A stretch of 14,736 nucleotides of DNA from GH45 sp046704385 (GTDB lineage Bacteria; Bacteroidota; Bacteroidia; Bacteroidales; SZUA-534): assembly GCA_046704385.1 (NCBI GenBank), contig JBJKSB010000100.1:1-14736 (forward strand). Direction: 5' to 3'. Every line of letters starts with the position of its first letter. The stretch's first letter is position 1. Shown one piece after another: positions 8,801 through 14,666 of this stretch. Position numbers and translations under genes: made by a program. The notes beneath the pieces were generated by a model. It was not told where the DNA came from. It saw nothing but the letters and a program-made list of their open reading frames with translations, and ran no database searches.

Positions 8801-9720
8801 TGGATTAGATTATATCTGTTTATCTCATGGCACCTGTAACTGTCAAATGAATTTGTGCTTTGATTTGAGATAAGATTTCGTGTATCCACTTCTTTAATTT
8901 TTAATCCCTGAGGCCCAAATGAATCCGTCAGGAACAGATAGGTATAATTGGAAAAATTGTGCTTTTTATGTACAAACATTTTCAGTTTGCTATCATAATC
9001 CCACGTAATGGTACCTTCACCATAAAATAATATATAATCGCCTGGTGAGAACACTCCGTCGGAACCTTTTTCCATTTTAACCGGTATTTCCACCAAATCA
9101 TCGTAATTACTGTCTGAATTTGCTAAAGGTAATTGTTTGCCGCCATACGAGTATAATCTAACGTTTTCAGGTTTGGATAAACCAATTTCAGCCAGCTGTT
9201 CATAAGTAAGCTTAAAAATTCCTGATGTATCAATTTTTATTTTATACCAGTCACCTGTGGCCAGTAAAGATTGGTCAGCATAAATATGTTGACTTTTCAG
9301 CGTCGATTTGGTACTTCCCTCTACTACTTCAATTTCAAAATTGTCTACTTTTTCAGGAATCCCGGTGGTAGGGTTGGTTCGTACTGGTAAAAATGAATAA
9401 AACAGTACTGTTTTTTTTCTTTCGTAACCCATATCAATGTTTAACGTAGTTGTATCAGGTAGCTGATGATTGCCTAATGAATCAATTTCGGCTTTAGAAA
9501 GAGGTATATAGTTTATTTTGATGAAGTGGCCGGAAATAATCTTAACATTCTTGTTAAAATGATACGCCCCTTGAAATTTTACTAATTGATTTGATTCTCC
9601 GGTATTGGATTTTATTGAAAATTGTTTCCAATTAATTGAATTTGAAATTTTAACATTTTGAGCAAATGAATTTGAACTTATACCAATTATTATTAATAGT
9701 GAAACCAGGATTTTAATCAT
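5869..9720 (-). CDS. porU: Type IX secretion system sortase PorU (gingipain-like C25 peptidase)
   Basis: Cell-surface cysteine peptidase that removes the C-terminal sorting domain of T9SS cargo and attaches the cargo to anionic lipopolysaccharide or another surface anchor, working with PorV. The product has 1283 residues. Residues 1-20 form a signal peptide (cleavage near SFA-Q21). A long beta-rich N-terminal region precedes the peptidase C25 domain at about 525-905, which starts near ADMIIITHPDF (Met531) and ends near SLLGDPAVKLSIP. The catalytic pair is visible as His781 in DYVGHGNPR and Cys815 in ITASCEVGRYDD. The C terminus (about 1186-1283, with NYPNPF, RIYDLMGNKVR and GMYIYRAEIS) is a T9SS-type sorting domain, which in PorU is known to be retained. 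It is the first gene of the minus-strand run and is divergent from the porP/sprF-type gene. Confidence 0.95.
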   Translation of the reverse strand: MIKILVSLLIIIGISSNSFAQNVKISNSINWKQFSIKSNTGESNQLVKFQGAYHFNKNVKIISGHFIKINYIPLSKAEIDSLGNHQLPDTTTLNIDMGYERKKTVLFYSFLPVRTNPTTGIPEKVDNFEIEVVEGSTKSTLKSQHIYADQSLLATGDWYKIKIDTSGIFKLTYEQLAEIGLSKPENVRLYSYGGKQLPLANSDSNYDDLVEIPVKMEKGSDGVFSPGDYILFYGEGTITWDYDSKLKMFVHKKHNFSNYTYLFLTDSFGPQGLKIKEVDTRNLISNQSTNSFDSYRCHEINRYNLIQSGRTWFGEKFYPGTSESFSFDFPDILSSDTAKIYTNIAGRKEIASQTCYFNITNDGKPVGRIDIISAYGNYVYAYEYARQFEILNPASNLNIKYDFIGSSSVMEGYIDFICVNAREKLKMDGSQFSFRDIKTAARGKITNFEIENEGKNLTVWDITNSELPFQLKLNQQNSITSFKSVTDTISEDTIREFVVFDGSGYFTPIIKGDDLGQINNQNLHGLKPADMIIITHPDFKVQADELAEFHRTLDHLSVIVTEPQYIYNEFSSGTPDITAIRNFVRMFYDRATSENEIPKYLLLFGDGSYDNWTTGPENSNFIPTYESVSSVSETDSYVSDDYYGLLDDGEGEINLGFESRIYGLLDIGIGRFPVRDTVEAQLMINKIKHYYSKESFGDWKTKICFIGDDGDNKDGTLHMGQADNIAENIVRKNHNEYNINKIYLDAYKQISTPSGQRVPDVTKDINEKVDQGSLIIDYVGHGNPRILTHEEVLGIPDVRSWTNWDKLSLFITASCEVGRYDDYSRYSLGEWFILTPNGGGIAAITTTRVVTSGGNNALNESIFNNAFNRNLSLGDIIKIAKNNRPPSEINHRNFSLLGDPAVKLSIPENKIVIGNLNRNFLPTGTQKIASTENESQTVLTYEPGDTINALSKALVEGFIESPDSVIIEKDGILYITVYDKIDSLYTFGQDNAPMEFNVQNKVLYKGKASIKKGFFSFEFIMPKDINYKFGRGKISMYAVLDSMEAIGYSENIIIGGNSKSADNDISGPEINLYMNDTLFVNGGLTNENPVLLAYLTDNTGINTTGIGFGHNITAILDGNQDNIYMLNNFYQGNIDEYNSGIVTYPFTNLTPGYHSIEFKTWDIYNNNNTATIEFYVQSSNNPVIQNMYNYPNPFYDETEFRFDHNQASTVFDITIRIYDLMGNKVRDIYSSNINNGYTIAPISWDGTNNVGAKLPRGMYIYRAEISTADGRKTTKSSKLMIFK

Positions 9721-9734
9721 AAAATAAAGCTTTG

Positions 9735-9742
9735 CAAAAATA
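9735..9742 (-). promoter_or_regulatory. Candidate porU promoter -7 element
   Basis: The minus strand reads TATTTTTG, matching TAnnTTTG, 14 bases before the porU start codon, inside the 95-base divergent gap. The implied 5' leader is short, and no convincing -33 TTG lies at the expected distance. It is therefore a weak call based on motif and position only. Confidence 0.3.
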
Positions 9743-9815
9743 TAATTGTTATTATTTTCGTTAACTGATGAACCAAACGCAAAAATGAATATTTTTATTA
9801 TTAAAACAGCATTGA

Positions 9816-10781
9816 ATGCAAAAAACTAGTAACATAATTTTAAACAGAGCATTTTTAATTATTATTTTACTGGTTATAGGAGTAATACCCGTCAAATCGC
9901 AAGATGCACCCATGTCGCAATTTTATTCCAACCTGGTGGCATTAAATCCGGCTTTTACAGGAACAACACAAGCAGACCGAATTAATTTTTTTTATCGAAA
10001 CCAATGGATTAGAACCCCTGCAGGGTTTCACACTTTTGGGTTAGCTTACGATAAAAATTTTGACAAATACAGTAGTGGAGCCGGATTGGTTTTATCGAAT
10101 GAAATAAATGGTGCTTATGTTCTTCCCTCAGTTGATTTTACATATAGTTATATGGTTGAGGCGCTACCTGGATTAAATATTAGCATGGCATTAAAGGGGG
10201 GTATTTTTCAGAAATACAGATTAAATTCAACTTTGATATTTGAAAATCCTGACGAACAGATTTCAGGTGGTTTTAGTAAGATAACCCCTGATTTCGGAAC
10301 AGGTTTAGTTGCTTTTTATAATGACCTGTATGGAGGGGTTTCGGTCGATCACATTGCACAACCGTATCAAGGCGTTTTAAAAGCTTCAAATGAAAGGCTT
10401 AACAGAAAGTATACTGTATTTATTGGATACCTGTTTTATTATCATTCACGGTTAAAAGCTCAGCAACGTATTTTGTCACCCAACCTTTTGGCACAATTTC
10501 AGGGGGCTCAACAAAATATAAACTGGGGTTTTTCGTTTCAATATGACAATCTGATAGGTGGTTTGTGGTTACGACATTCACTAAAGCCAAATGTTGATGC
10601 TTTAATTTTTTCGGCAGGATACAAAACCAAAACCTATAGGTTTGCGTATAGCTACGATATGAATGTAGGCAAAAAAACAACAGTACCTTTAGGAGCACAT
10701 GAGATTTCGATAACAATGTTATTTGAAACCCGGATTAAAAAGAAATTTAAATCGATCAAATGCCCTACTTTTTTATTATAG
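9816..10781 (+). CDS. Type IX secretion system membrane protein, PorP/SprF family
   Basis: Predicted outer-membrane beta-barrel protein of the PorP/SprF family. In the T9SS, PorP is a core component, and SprF-type paralogues help secrete particular adhesins or act as partners of surface proteins. The 321-residue product has a signal peptide (hydrophobic 12-24, cleavage near VKS-Q29). The strong family signature QDAPMSQFYSNLVALNPAFTG comes directly after it, followed by FFYRNQW and GLAYDKN. The remainder is barrel-like alternating strands with many Tyr, Phe and Gly. The start at ATG 9816 leaves the signal peptide complete. It is divergent from porU and 62 bases before gldJ on the same strand. 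Whether it is the core PorP or one of the paralogues cannot be decided; the porK-L-M-N genes that usually follow core porP are absent here, which favours a paralogue. Confidence 0.9.
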   Translation: MQKTSNIILNRAFLIIILLVIGVIPVKSQDAPMSQFYSNLVALNPAFTGTTQADRINFFYRNQWIRTPAGFHTFGLAYDKNFDKYSSGAGLVLSNEINGAYVLPSVDFTYSYMVEALPGLNISMALKGGIFQKYRLNSTLIFENPDEQISGGFSKITPDFGTGLVAFYNDLYGGVSVDHIAQPYQGVLKASNERLNRKYTVFIGYLFYYHSRLKAQQRILSPNLLAQFQGAQQNINWGFSFQYDNLIGGLWLRHSLKPNVDALIFSAGYKTKTYRFAYSYDMNVGKKTTVPLGAHEISITMLFETRIKKKFKSIKCPTFLL

Positions 10782-10806
10782 AAATATTATAATTGACATT
10801 TTTATT

Positions 10807-10814
10807 TATATTTG
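10807..10814 (+). promoter_or_regulatory. Candidate gldJ promoter -7 element
   Basis: TATATTTG, an exact match to the Bacteroidota -7 consensus TAnnTTTG, lies 29 bases before the gldJ start, in the 62-base gap after the porP/sprF-type gene. The only upstream TTG (10793-10795) is too close to be a standard -33 element. If active, it would let gldJ be expressed independently of the upstream gene. Confidence 0.35.
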
Positions 10815-10843
10815 TAAACACTAAAAGAAATATATAAAAGTAT

Positions 10844-12331
10844 ATGACTATGAAACTGAAGGCTGTAAGCATATTTTCTTCTTGCGCAATAGCGCTTTTA
10901 CTCAGTTCATGTTCAAGTGAAGTATCGCAAACCACTGGTTGGGATTATAATAATCCTGAGTTTGGTGGATTTGAATATTATGGCGATTTCTACGAACAGG
11001 AAACAGGACCGGGTCTTGTATTTATTGAAGGTGGATCATTCACAATGGGTCGTGTTGAGCAGGATATTCAATACGACTGGAATAATATACCACGTACCGT
11101 TACCGTTTCCTCGTTTTATATGGATGAGACCGAAGTTAGAAATGTTGACTATAGAGAATATTTGTATTGGATAACCCGTGTTTTTGTTGATTATCCTGAA
11201 GTATATAGAAAAGCTTTACCCGACACTCTGGTTTGGAGAAGGAAATTGGCATATAATGAGCCTTATGTTGAATATTATTTCAGACACCCGGCATATGCTG
11301 AGTATCCGGTAGTTGGTGTTAACTGGCTTCAGGCAAGTGATTTCTGCCAATGGCGAACTGACAGGGTGAATGAGAAACTTTTGATTGATAAAGGAATTTT
11401 ACTTCCTGATCCAAATCAACAAGGCGATCAGAATTTTAATACTGAAGCTTATTTAGCTCACCAGTATGAAGGAGCAGTTGGTCAGGAACTTGAGGACCTT
11501 GATCCCAATAAGGATTTTAGAAAAGTTCGTATGGAAGACGGAATTCTGTTACCTAAATACAGGCTTCCAACCGAAGCTGAATGGGAATATGCTGCTTTAG
11601 CACTGGTTGGAAATTCAGTTGATGAGCGTGTATACGAGCGTAGAATATATCCATGGAATGGTGATGCTCTTAGAAACCCAAGTTCGGCAAACCGTGGTAA
11701 AATTATGGCAAATAATATTCGGGGCCGTGGTGATATGATGGGTGTTGCCGGAGCTTTAAATGATAATGCAGATATTACAGCACCTGTTCATTCTTATTGG
11801 CCCAATGATTTTGGTTTATATTGTATGGCTGGTAATGTTAATGAGTGGGTTGAGGATGTTTACCGTACTTTGTCCTCAGAAGATGTTGACGAATTTCGGC
11901 CGTTCAGAGGTAATGTTTTCAAAACTCTTGTAAGAGATGAAGAAGGTAATGTTGCGGAAAAAGATAGTCTTGGAAGATTGCGCTACCGTGAAATTACCGA
12001 TGAAGAAGCTATTGATAGAAGAAATTATCAAACCGCAGATAATGTTAATTATTTAGATGGTGATAAAGCATCCAGTTTGAAATATAATGATCCTGATGCT
12101 TCGCTGGAGCGTGGTTCACGACGGATGTATAATACGGGTAAAAACCGAAACGATCCTAATATGACATCTATGATAAGTGATCATTCCCGTGTTTATAAAG
12201 GAGGGTCATGGAGAGACAGGACTTATTGGTTAGGTGCAGCTACTCGTCGCTTCCTGGATGAGAATTTAAGCCAGGATGATTTAGGATTCAGATGTGCCAT
12301 GACCAAAGTTGGTGATTCAAAAGGAAATTGA
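10844..12331 (+). CDS. gldJ: Gliding motility / T9SS lipoprotein GldJ (FGE-sulfatase fold)
   Basis: Outer-membrane-associated lipoprotein required, in Flavobacterium, for gliding and for stability of the T9SS protein GldK. Residues 1-23 form a lipoprotein signal peptide ending in LSSC, with Cys23 as the lipidation site. The rest is a formylglycine-generating-enzyme-like domain: FIEGGSFTMG at 60-69, RLPTEAEWEYAA at 240-251, GNVNEWV at 330-336, GGSW at 453-456 and GFRCA near the end. The two cysteines used by catalytic members in the segment after GGS are absent (WRDRTYW), so it is probably structural. GldJ rather than GldK is preferred because of the blocks EPYVEYYFRHPAYAEYPVVG and GVAGALNDNADITAPV and because gldJ lies beside porU-porV in Flavobacterium. 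A second in-frame ATG at 10850 could equally be the start. A terminator follows. Confidence 0.88.
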   Translation: MTMKLKAVSIFSSCAIALLLSSCSSEVSQTTGWDYNNPEFGGFEYYGDFYEQETGPGLVFIEGGSFTMGRVEQDIQYDWNNIPRTVTVSSFYMDETEVRNVDYREYLYWITRVFVDYPEVYRKALPDTLVWRRKLAYNEPYVEYYFRHPAYAEYPVVGVNWLQASDFCQWRTDRVNEKLLIDKGILLPDPNQQGDQNFNTEAYLAHQYEGAVGQELEDLDPNKDFRKVRMEDGILLPKYRLPTEAEWEYAALALVGNSVDERVYERRIYPWNGDALRNPSSANRGKIMANNIRGRGDMMGVAGALNDNADITAPVHSYWPNDFGLYCMAGNVNEWVEDVYRTLSSEDVDEFRPFRGNVFKTLVRDEEGNVAEKDSLGRLRYREITDEEAIDRRNYQTADNVNYLDGDKASSLKYNDPDASLERGSRRMYNTGKNRNDPNMTSMISDHSRVYKGGSWRDRTYWLGAATRRFLDENLSQDDLGFRCAMTKVGDSKGN

Positions 12332-12352
12332 AAAAAATTATATGATTCAACA

Positions 12353-12375
12353 GGCCCCAATTTGGGGCCTTTTTT
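12353..12375 (+). terminator. Intrinsic terminator after gldJ
   Basis: A 7-bp perfect stem, GGCCCCA-ATT-TGGGGCC at 12353-12369, is followed at once by six T residues at 12370-12375. It lies 21 bases after the gldJ stop and 12 bases before the murF ATG, so it should end the porP-gldJ transcript and limit read-through into murF. Confidence 0.93.
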
Positions 12376-12387
12376 AATATAGCACAT

Positions 12388-13713
12388 ATGAATACACCCA
12401 ACTTATACGATATTTTTCTTTCCTGTCCGAAAATTTGTGTCGACAGTCGTAAAGCTGAGTCCGGCTCAATCTTTTTTGCACTAAAGGGTGAGAATTTTGA
12501 TGGGAACCGGTATGCAGAAATTGCGCTGGAAAAGTGTGAGTACGCTGTTGTTGAGAATCAGGAAGTAGTAAAAAATGAACGATATATTTTGGTTGATGAT
12601 GCTCTGCTCACTCTTCAAAGGTTGGCAACATATCATCGTAAAAGATTAGGACTACCGATAATTGCAATTACCGGTACAAATGGTAAAACTACTACCAAAG
12701 AACTTATTGCAGCTGTTATGGCGACAAAATATAAGGTTGGCTTTACACAGGGTAATTTAAATAACCATATTGGTGTACCTCTGACCTTACTATCATTTGA
12801 TGCTACGCACGAATTCGGGATTATCGAAATGGGAGCCAATCATATTGGTGAAATTGCTCAATTATGCAAAATAGCAGCTCCTGATTTTGGATTGATTACC
12901 AATGTGGGAAAAGCTCATCTTGAGGGATTTGGCTCTTTTGAAGGAGTAAAAAAAGCCAAGTCGGAATTATATCAATATTTGCACGACAACGATGGTGTTG
13001 CTTTTGTAAATTATGATAATGAGCAACTCGAAGACATGAATCCCCCGCATTATATTATTTATTATGGCACAAAGGGTTTTACACATTGCCAGGGCCGAAT
13101 TGAAGAAAATGGTTTGTTTCTTAAATTACGTTGGATTGGATCAGAAGATGTTATGAACGATAAGGATCCTGTGGATTGGATACAGGATGGGAGTGTAGTT
13201 CAAACAAAACTATATGGCAAATATAACTTTGAAAATGTTTTAGCAGCCATCTGTATAGGTAATAATTTTAATGTTCCCGACGAATCTATTAATCAGGCAG
13301 TTGAAAATTATGAACCCAAAAACAATCGCAGTCAAATAATTAATACTGGCAAAAATGTGGTGATTTTGGATAGCTATAATGCCAATCCAACCAGTATGAG
13401 AACAGCTATTGATAATTTTAGCGAGGTTAGTCTCGAAAATAAATTATTGATTTTAGGTGATATGTTCGAGTTAGGTGAAACAAGTATAAGAGAACATGGT
13501 GTAATTATAGCTCAGATAAAGGCATTGAATTTTAAAAATGTTCTTTTTGTTGGAAGCAATTTTTATAATTATGAGGGTGATGATGACTATATTTTTTTTA
13601 AAACACGCGATAATCTGATCAATTATCTCTCAAGAAATCAAATATCAGATAAGAATATACTCATAAAAGGTTCGCGTGGAATGGGGCTTGAAAAGATTTT
13701 ACCTGTATTATAA
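12388..13713 (+). CDS. murF: UDP-N-acetylmuramoyl-tripeptide--D-alanyl-D-alanine ligase
   Basis: Cytoplasmic Mur ligase (EC 6.3.2.10) that adds D-Ala-D-Ala to the UDP-MurNAc-tripeptide, the last cytoplasmic assembly step of the peptidoglycan stem peptide. The 441-residue product shows the three-part Mur ligase plan. The N-terminal substrate domain contains VDSRKAESGSIFFAL. The central ATPase has P-loop TGTNGKTTTKE (Lys100), NLNNHIGVPLTLL and EMGANHIGEI. The C-terminal domain contains DSYNANPTSM from Asp328 and LGDMFELG near 356-363. The MurF-type DSYNANP motif separates it from MurC, MurD and MurE. It is intact. It lies directly after the gldJ terminator with no recognisable promoter of its own in the 12-base remainder, so it depends on read-through or on a promoter I could not see. 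It is not next to other mur genes. Confidence 0.95.
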   Translation: MNTPNLYDIFLSCPKICVDSRKAESGSIFFALKGENFDGNRYAEIALEKCEYAVVENQEVVKNERYILVDDALLTLQRLATYHRKRLGLPIIAITGTNGKTTTKELIAAVMATKYKVGFTQGNLNNHIGVPLTLLSFDATHEFGIIEMGANHIGEIAQLCKIAAPDFGLITNVGKAHLEGFGSFEGVKKAKSELYQYLHDNDGVAFVNYDNEQLEDMNPPHYIIYYGTKGFTHCQGRIEENGLFLKLRWIGSEDVMNDKDPVDWIQDGSVVQTKLYGKYNFENVLAAICIGNNFNVPDESINQAVENYEPKNNRSQIINTGKNVVILDSYNANPTSMRTAIDNFSEVSLENKLLILGDMFELGETSIREHGVIIAQIKALNFKNVLFVGSNFYNYEGDDDYIFFKTRDNLINYLSRNQISDKNILIKGSRGMGLEKILPVL

Positions 13714-13742
13714 AAAAAAAGAAACGGGAGGTAAACCTCCCG
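13712..13742 (-). terminator. Strong intrinsic terminator reading on the minus strand
   Basis: A perfect hairpin, CGGGAGGT-AA-ACCTCCCG at 13725-13742 (7-8 bp), is followed on the minus strand by TTTC and nine T residues (13724 down to 13712). On the plus strand the hairpin is preceded by the A-tract and followed by mixed sequence, so it is oriented to end leftward transcription. At best it acts weakly for murF, whose stop codon overlaps the tract at 13712-13713. Confidence 0.85.
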
Positions 13743-13783
13743 CATGTTATTAACCCTTAAAACCATGACGACAGAAACTGCCG
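13712..13783 (-). ncRNA. Candidate small RNA, about 70 nt, between murF and the lipoprotein gene
   Basis: No gene on the minus strand precedes the terminator at 13712-13742, yet a near-consensus promoter lies just upstream at 13789-13819. Together they define a short leftward transcript starting near 13783. Its visible structure is a 5' hairpin (GGCAG-TTT-CTGTC on the minus strand, 13782-13770, including one G-T pair), about 27 mostly unpaired bases, then the terminator hairpin and U-tract. A small ORF starting ATGGTTTTAAGGGTT lies inside but would have to run through the terminator, so a non-coding RNA is preferred. I do not recognise it as a named family; 6S-type RNAs are larger. The call rests on promoter and terminator geometry alone. 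Confidence 0.5.
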
Positions 13784-13788
13784 ATTGT

Positions 13789-13819
13789 CAAAATTAACAT
13801 TTCTTTAACAATCTCCAAA
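13789..13819 (-). promoter_or_regulatory. Consensus Bacteroidota promoter driving the candidate small RNA
   Basis: On the minus strand TTTG (13819-13816) is followed after exactly 19 bases by TAATTTTG (13796-13789). This matches the -33 TTTG and -7 TAnnTTTG consensus of Bacteroidota with ideal spacing. It is the best promoter match I found in the window, and the only one with both boxes. It points leftward, toward the terminator 47 bases away, with no gene in between. Confidence 0.6.
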
Positions 13820-13876
13820 ACCTTGAACAATATAAATGCAAAAAACTTTAAAAATTATTGATTTAGAAATTATCTT

Positions 13877-13884
13877 TAAATTTG
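13877..13884 (+). promoter_or_regulatory. Candidate promoter -7 element for the lipoprotein gene
   Basis: TAAATTTG matches TAnnTTTG, with TTG at 13858-13860 sixteen bases upstream, slightly closer than usual. It would leave an AT-rich leader of about 130 bases before the start at 14019. It is a weak call in very AT-rich DNA. Confidence 0.25.
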
Positions 13885-14018
13885 AAAGTATGTGCAACGT
13901 ATTGTAAATTAATAAAATATGATTTATTTATTGGATATTTTGTTAAGATTTAATTCATGAACTTATTATTTTAAATAAAGAACTTTGATTATTTAAGTTT
14001 CGATAGTAAATTTATTAA

Positions 14019-14636
14019 ATGGTTTACCTGACTTTTAGATATTTTCATCTGAATTTTACAGTAATATTAATTTTGCTATTCTTTGTCTCTTGTAAGCCCA
14101 AAACCTCTCAACAAAGAGAAAGAAGAAGTGCTAATGAGTACCAGGAAGTAAAAATAACCAGGATTAAATTTAACTTCGATCAATCATTTGAGGTCAAAGA
14201 AATTAAAAAAAGTGCAAGCTTTTCCGATATTATAATTTCGGGAATTGGATTTCTAAGCAGTTCAAATTCCATAAAATTTGAATGGGTCAACCCATTAGAA
14301 AACTTTCTGGTAGGTGATCTTGATTCCGATGGCTTTGAAGAATTGTACTTAATAACCCGGTCTGTGGGATCCGATTTAAAAGAGAAAATTATTGGTATTA
14401 CTTCAATAAAAGGTAAAAGCTACAAAGCCATTTTTATTCCTGATTTTGATAAAAAAATTAATGTTAATTTTCAATATTTGCAAGGCTATAAAGGACATGA
14501 CTCCATTTATTTGAAAGATATGCATCTTTATCGTGAATTTCCTGTTTTGAATGAATCCACAAGTGACCGTGGTAAAACATTATCAAAACGGCTTATAGAA
14601 TATAAATTAATTAATATGTCTATCGGGAATGAATAA
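14019..14636 (+). CDS. Uncharacterised lipoprotein
   Basis: I do not recognise this gene with confidence. The 205-residue product has a hydrophobic stretch at about 13-23 ending in FFVSC, so Cys25 is a probable lipid-attachment site, and Lys-Pro-Lys follows. A charged linker leads to a small domain containing VGDLDSDGFEELYLITRSVGSD (about 97-118). This acidic Asp-rich loop resembles FG-GAP/VCBS-type calcium loops and also the DLDGDG...TRSAGSG pattern that I associate with PliI-type lysozyme inhibitors; both are weak similarities. The start ATG 14019 follows an in-frame TAA directly, so no longer N terminus is possible. It ends 30 bases before an IS1595-type transposase start, so its 3' end may have been altered by insertion. 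Composition is AT-rich. Function is unknown; the location is probably periplasmic or outer membrane. Confidence 0.7.
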   Translation: MVYLTFRYFHLNFTVILILLFFVSCKPKTSQQRERRSANEYQEVKITRIKFNFDQSFEVKEIKKSASFSDIIISGIGFLSSSNSIKFEWVNPLENFLVGDLDSDGFEELYLITRSVGSDLKEKIIGITSIKGKSYKAIFIPDFDKKINVNFQYLQGYKGHDSIYLKDMHLYREFPVLNESTSDRGKTLSKRLIEYKLINMSIGNE

Positions 14637-14666
14637 TATTTATTATATTATAGGAAAAAAATTGAT

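Larger units (their letters stand above)
13714..14018. other. Intergenic region murF to lipoprotein gene
   Basis: This 305-base region holds no credible protein gene. Its left third carries the small-RNA cassette. The right two thirds (about 13820-14018) are very AT-rich, with a possible plus-strand -7 element at 13877-13884 and nothing else that I can identify. A ten-codon plus-strand ORF at 13765-13797 (MTTETADCQN) lies inside the small-RNA region and is probably fortuitous. Confidence 0.5.

Noticed and set aside
7453..8808. Plus- and minus-strand ORFs within porU
   Set aside because: They overlap the catalytic and N-terminal regions of PorU in other frames and look like shadows.
10420..11174. 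Small ORFs overlapping the porP/sprF-type gene and gldJ
   Set aside because: They are out-of-frame products of real genes with intact family signatures.
12633..12839. Minus-strand ORF opposite the MurF P-loop
   Set aside because: It is antisense to the most conserved part of murF and has no independent support.
13765..13797. Ten-codon plus-strand ORF MTTETADCQN, considered as a threonine-rich leader peptide
   Set aside because: There is no downstream amino-acid biosynthesis gene and no plus-strand terminator or antiterminator pair; the minus-strand sRNA reading explains the region better.
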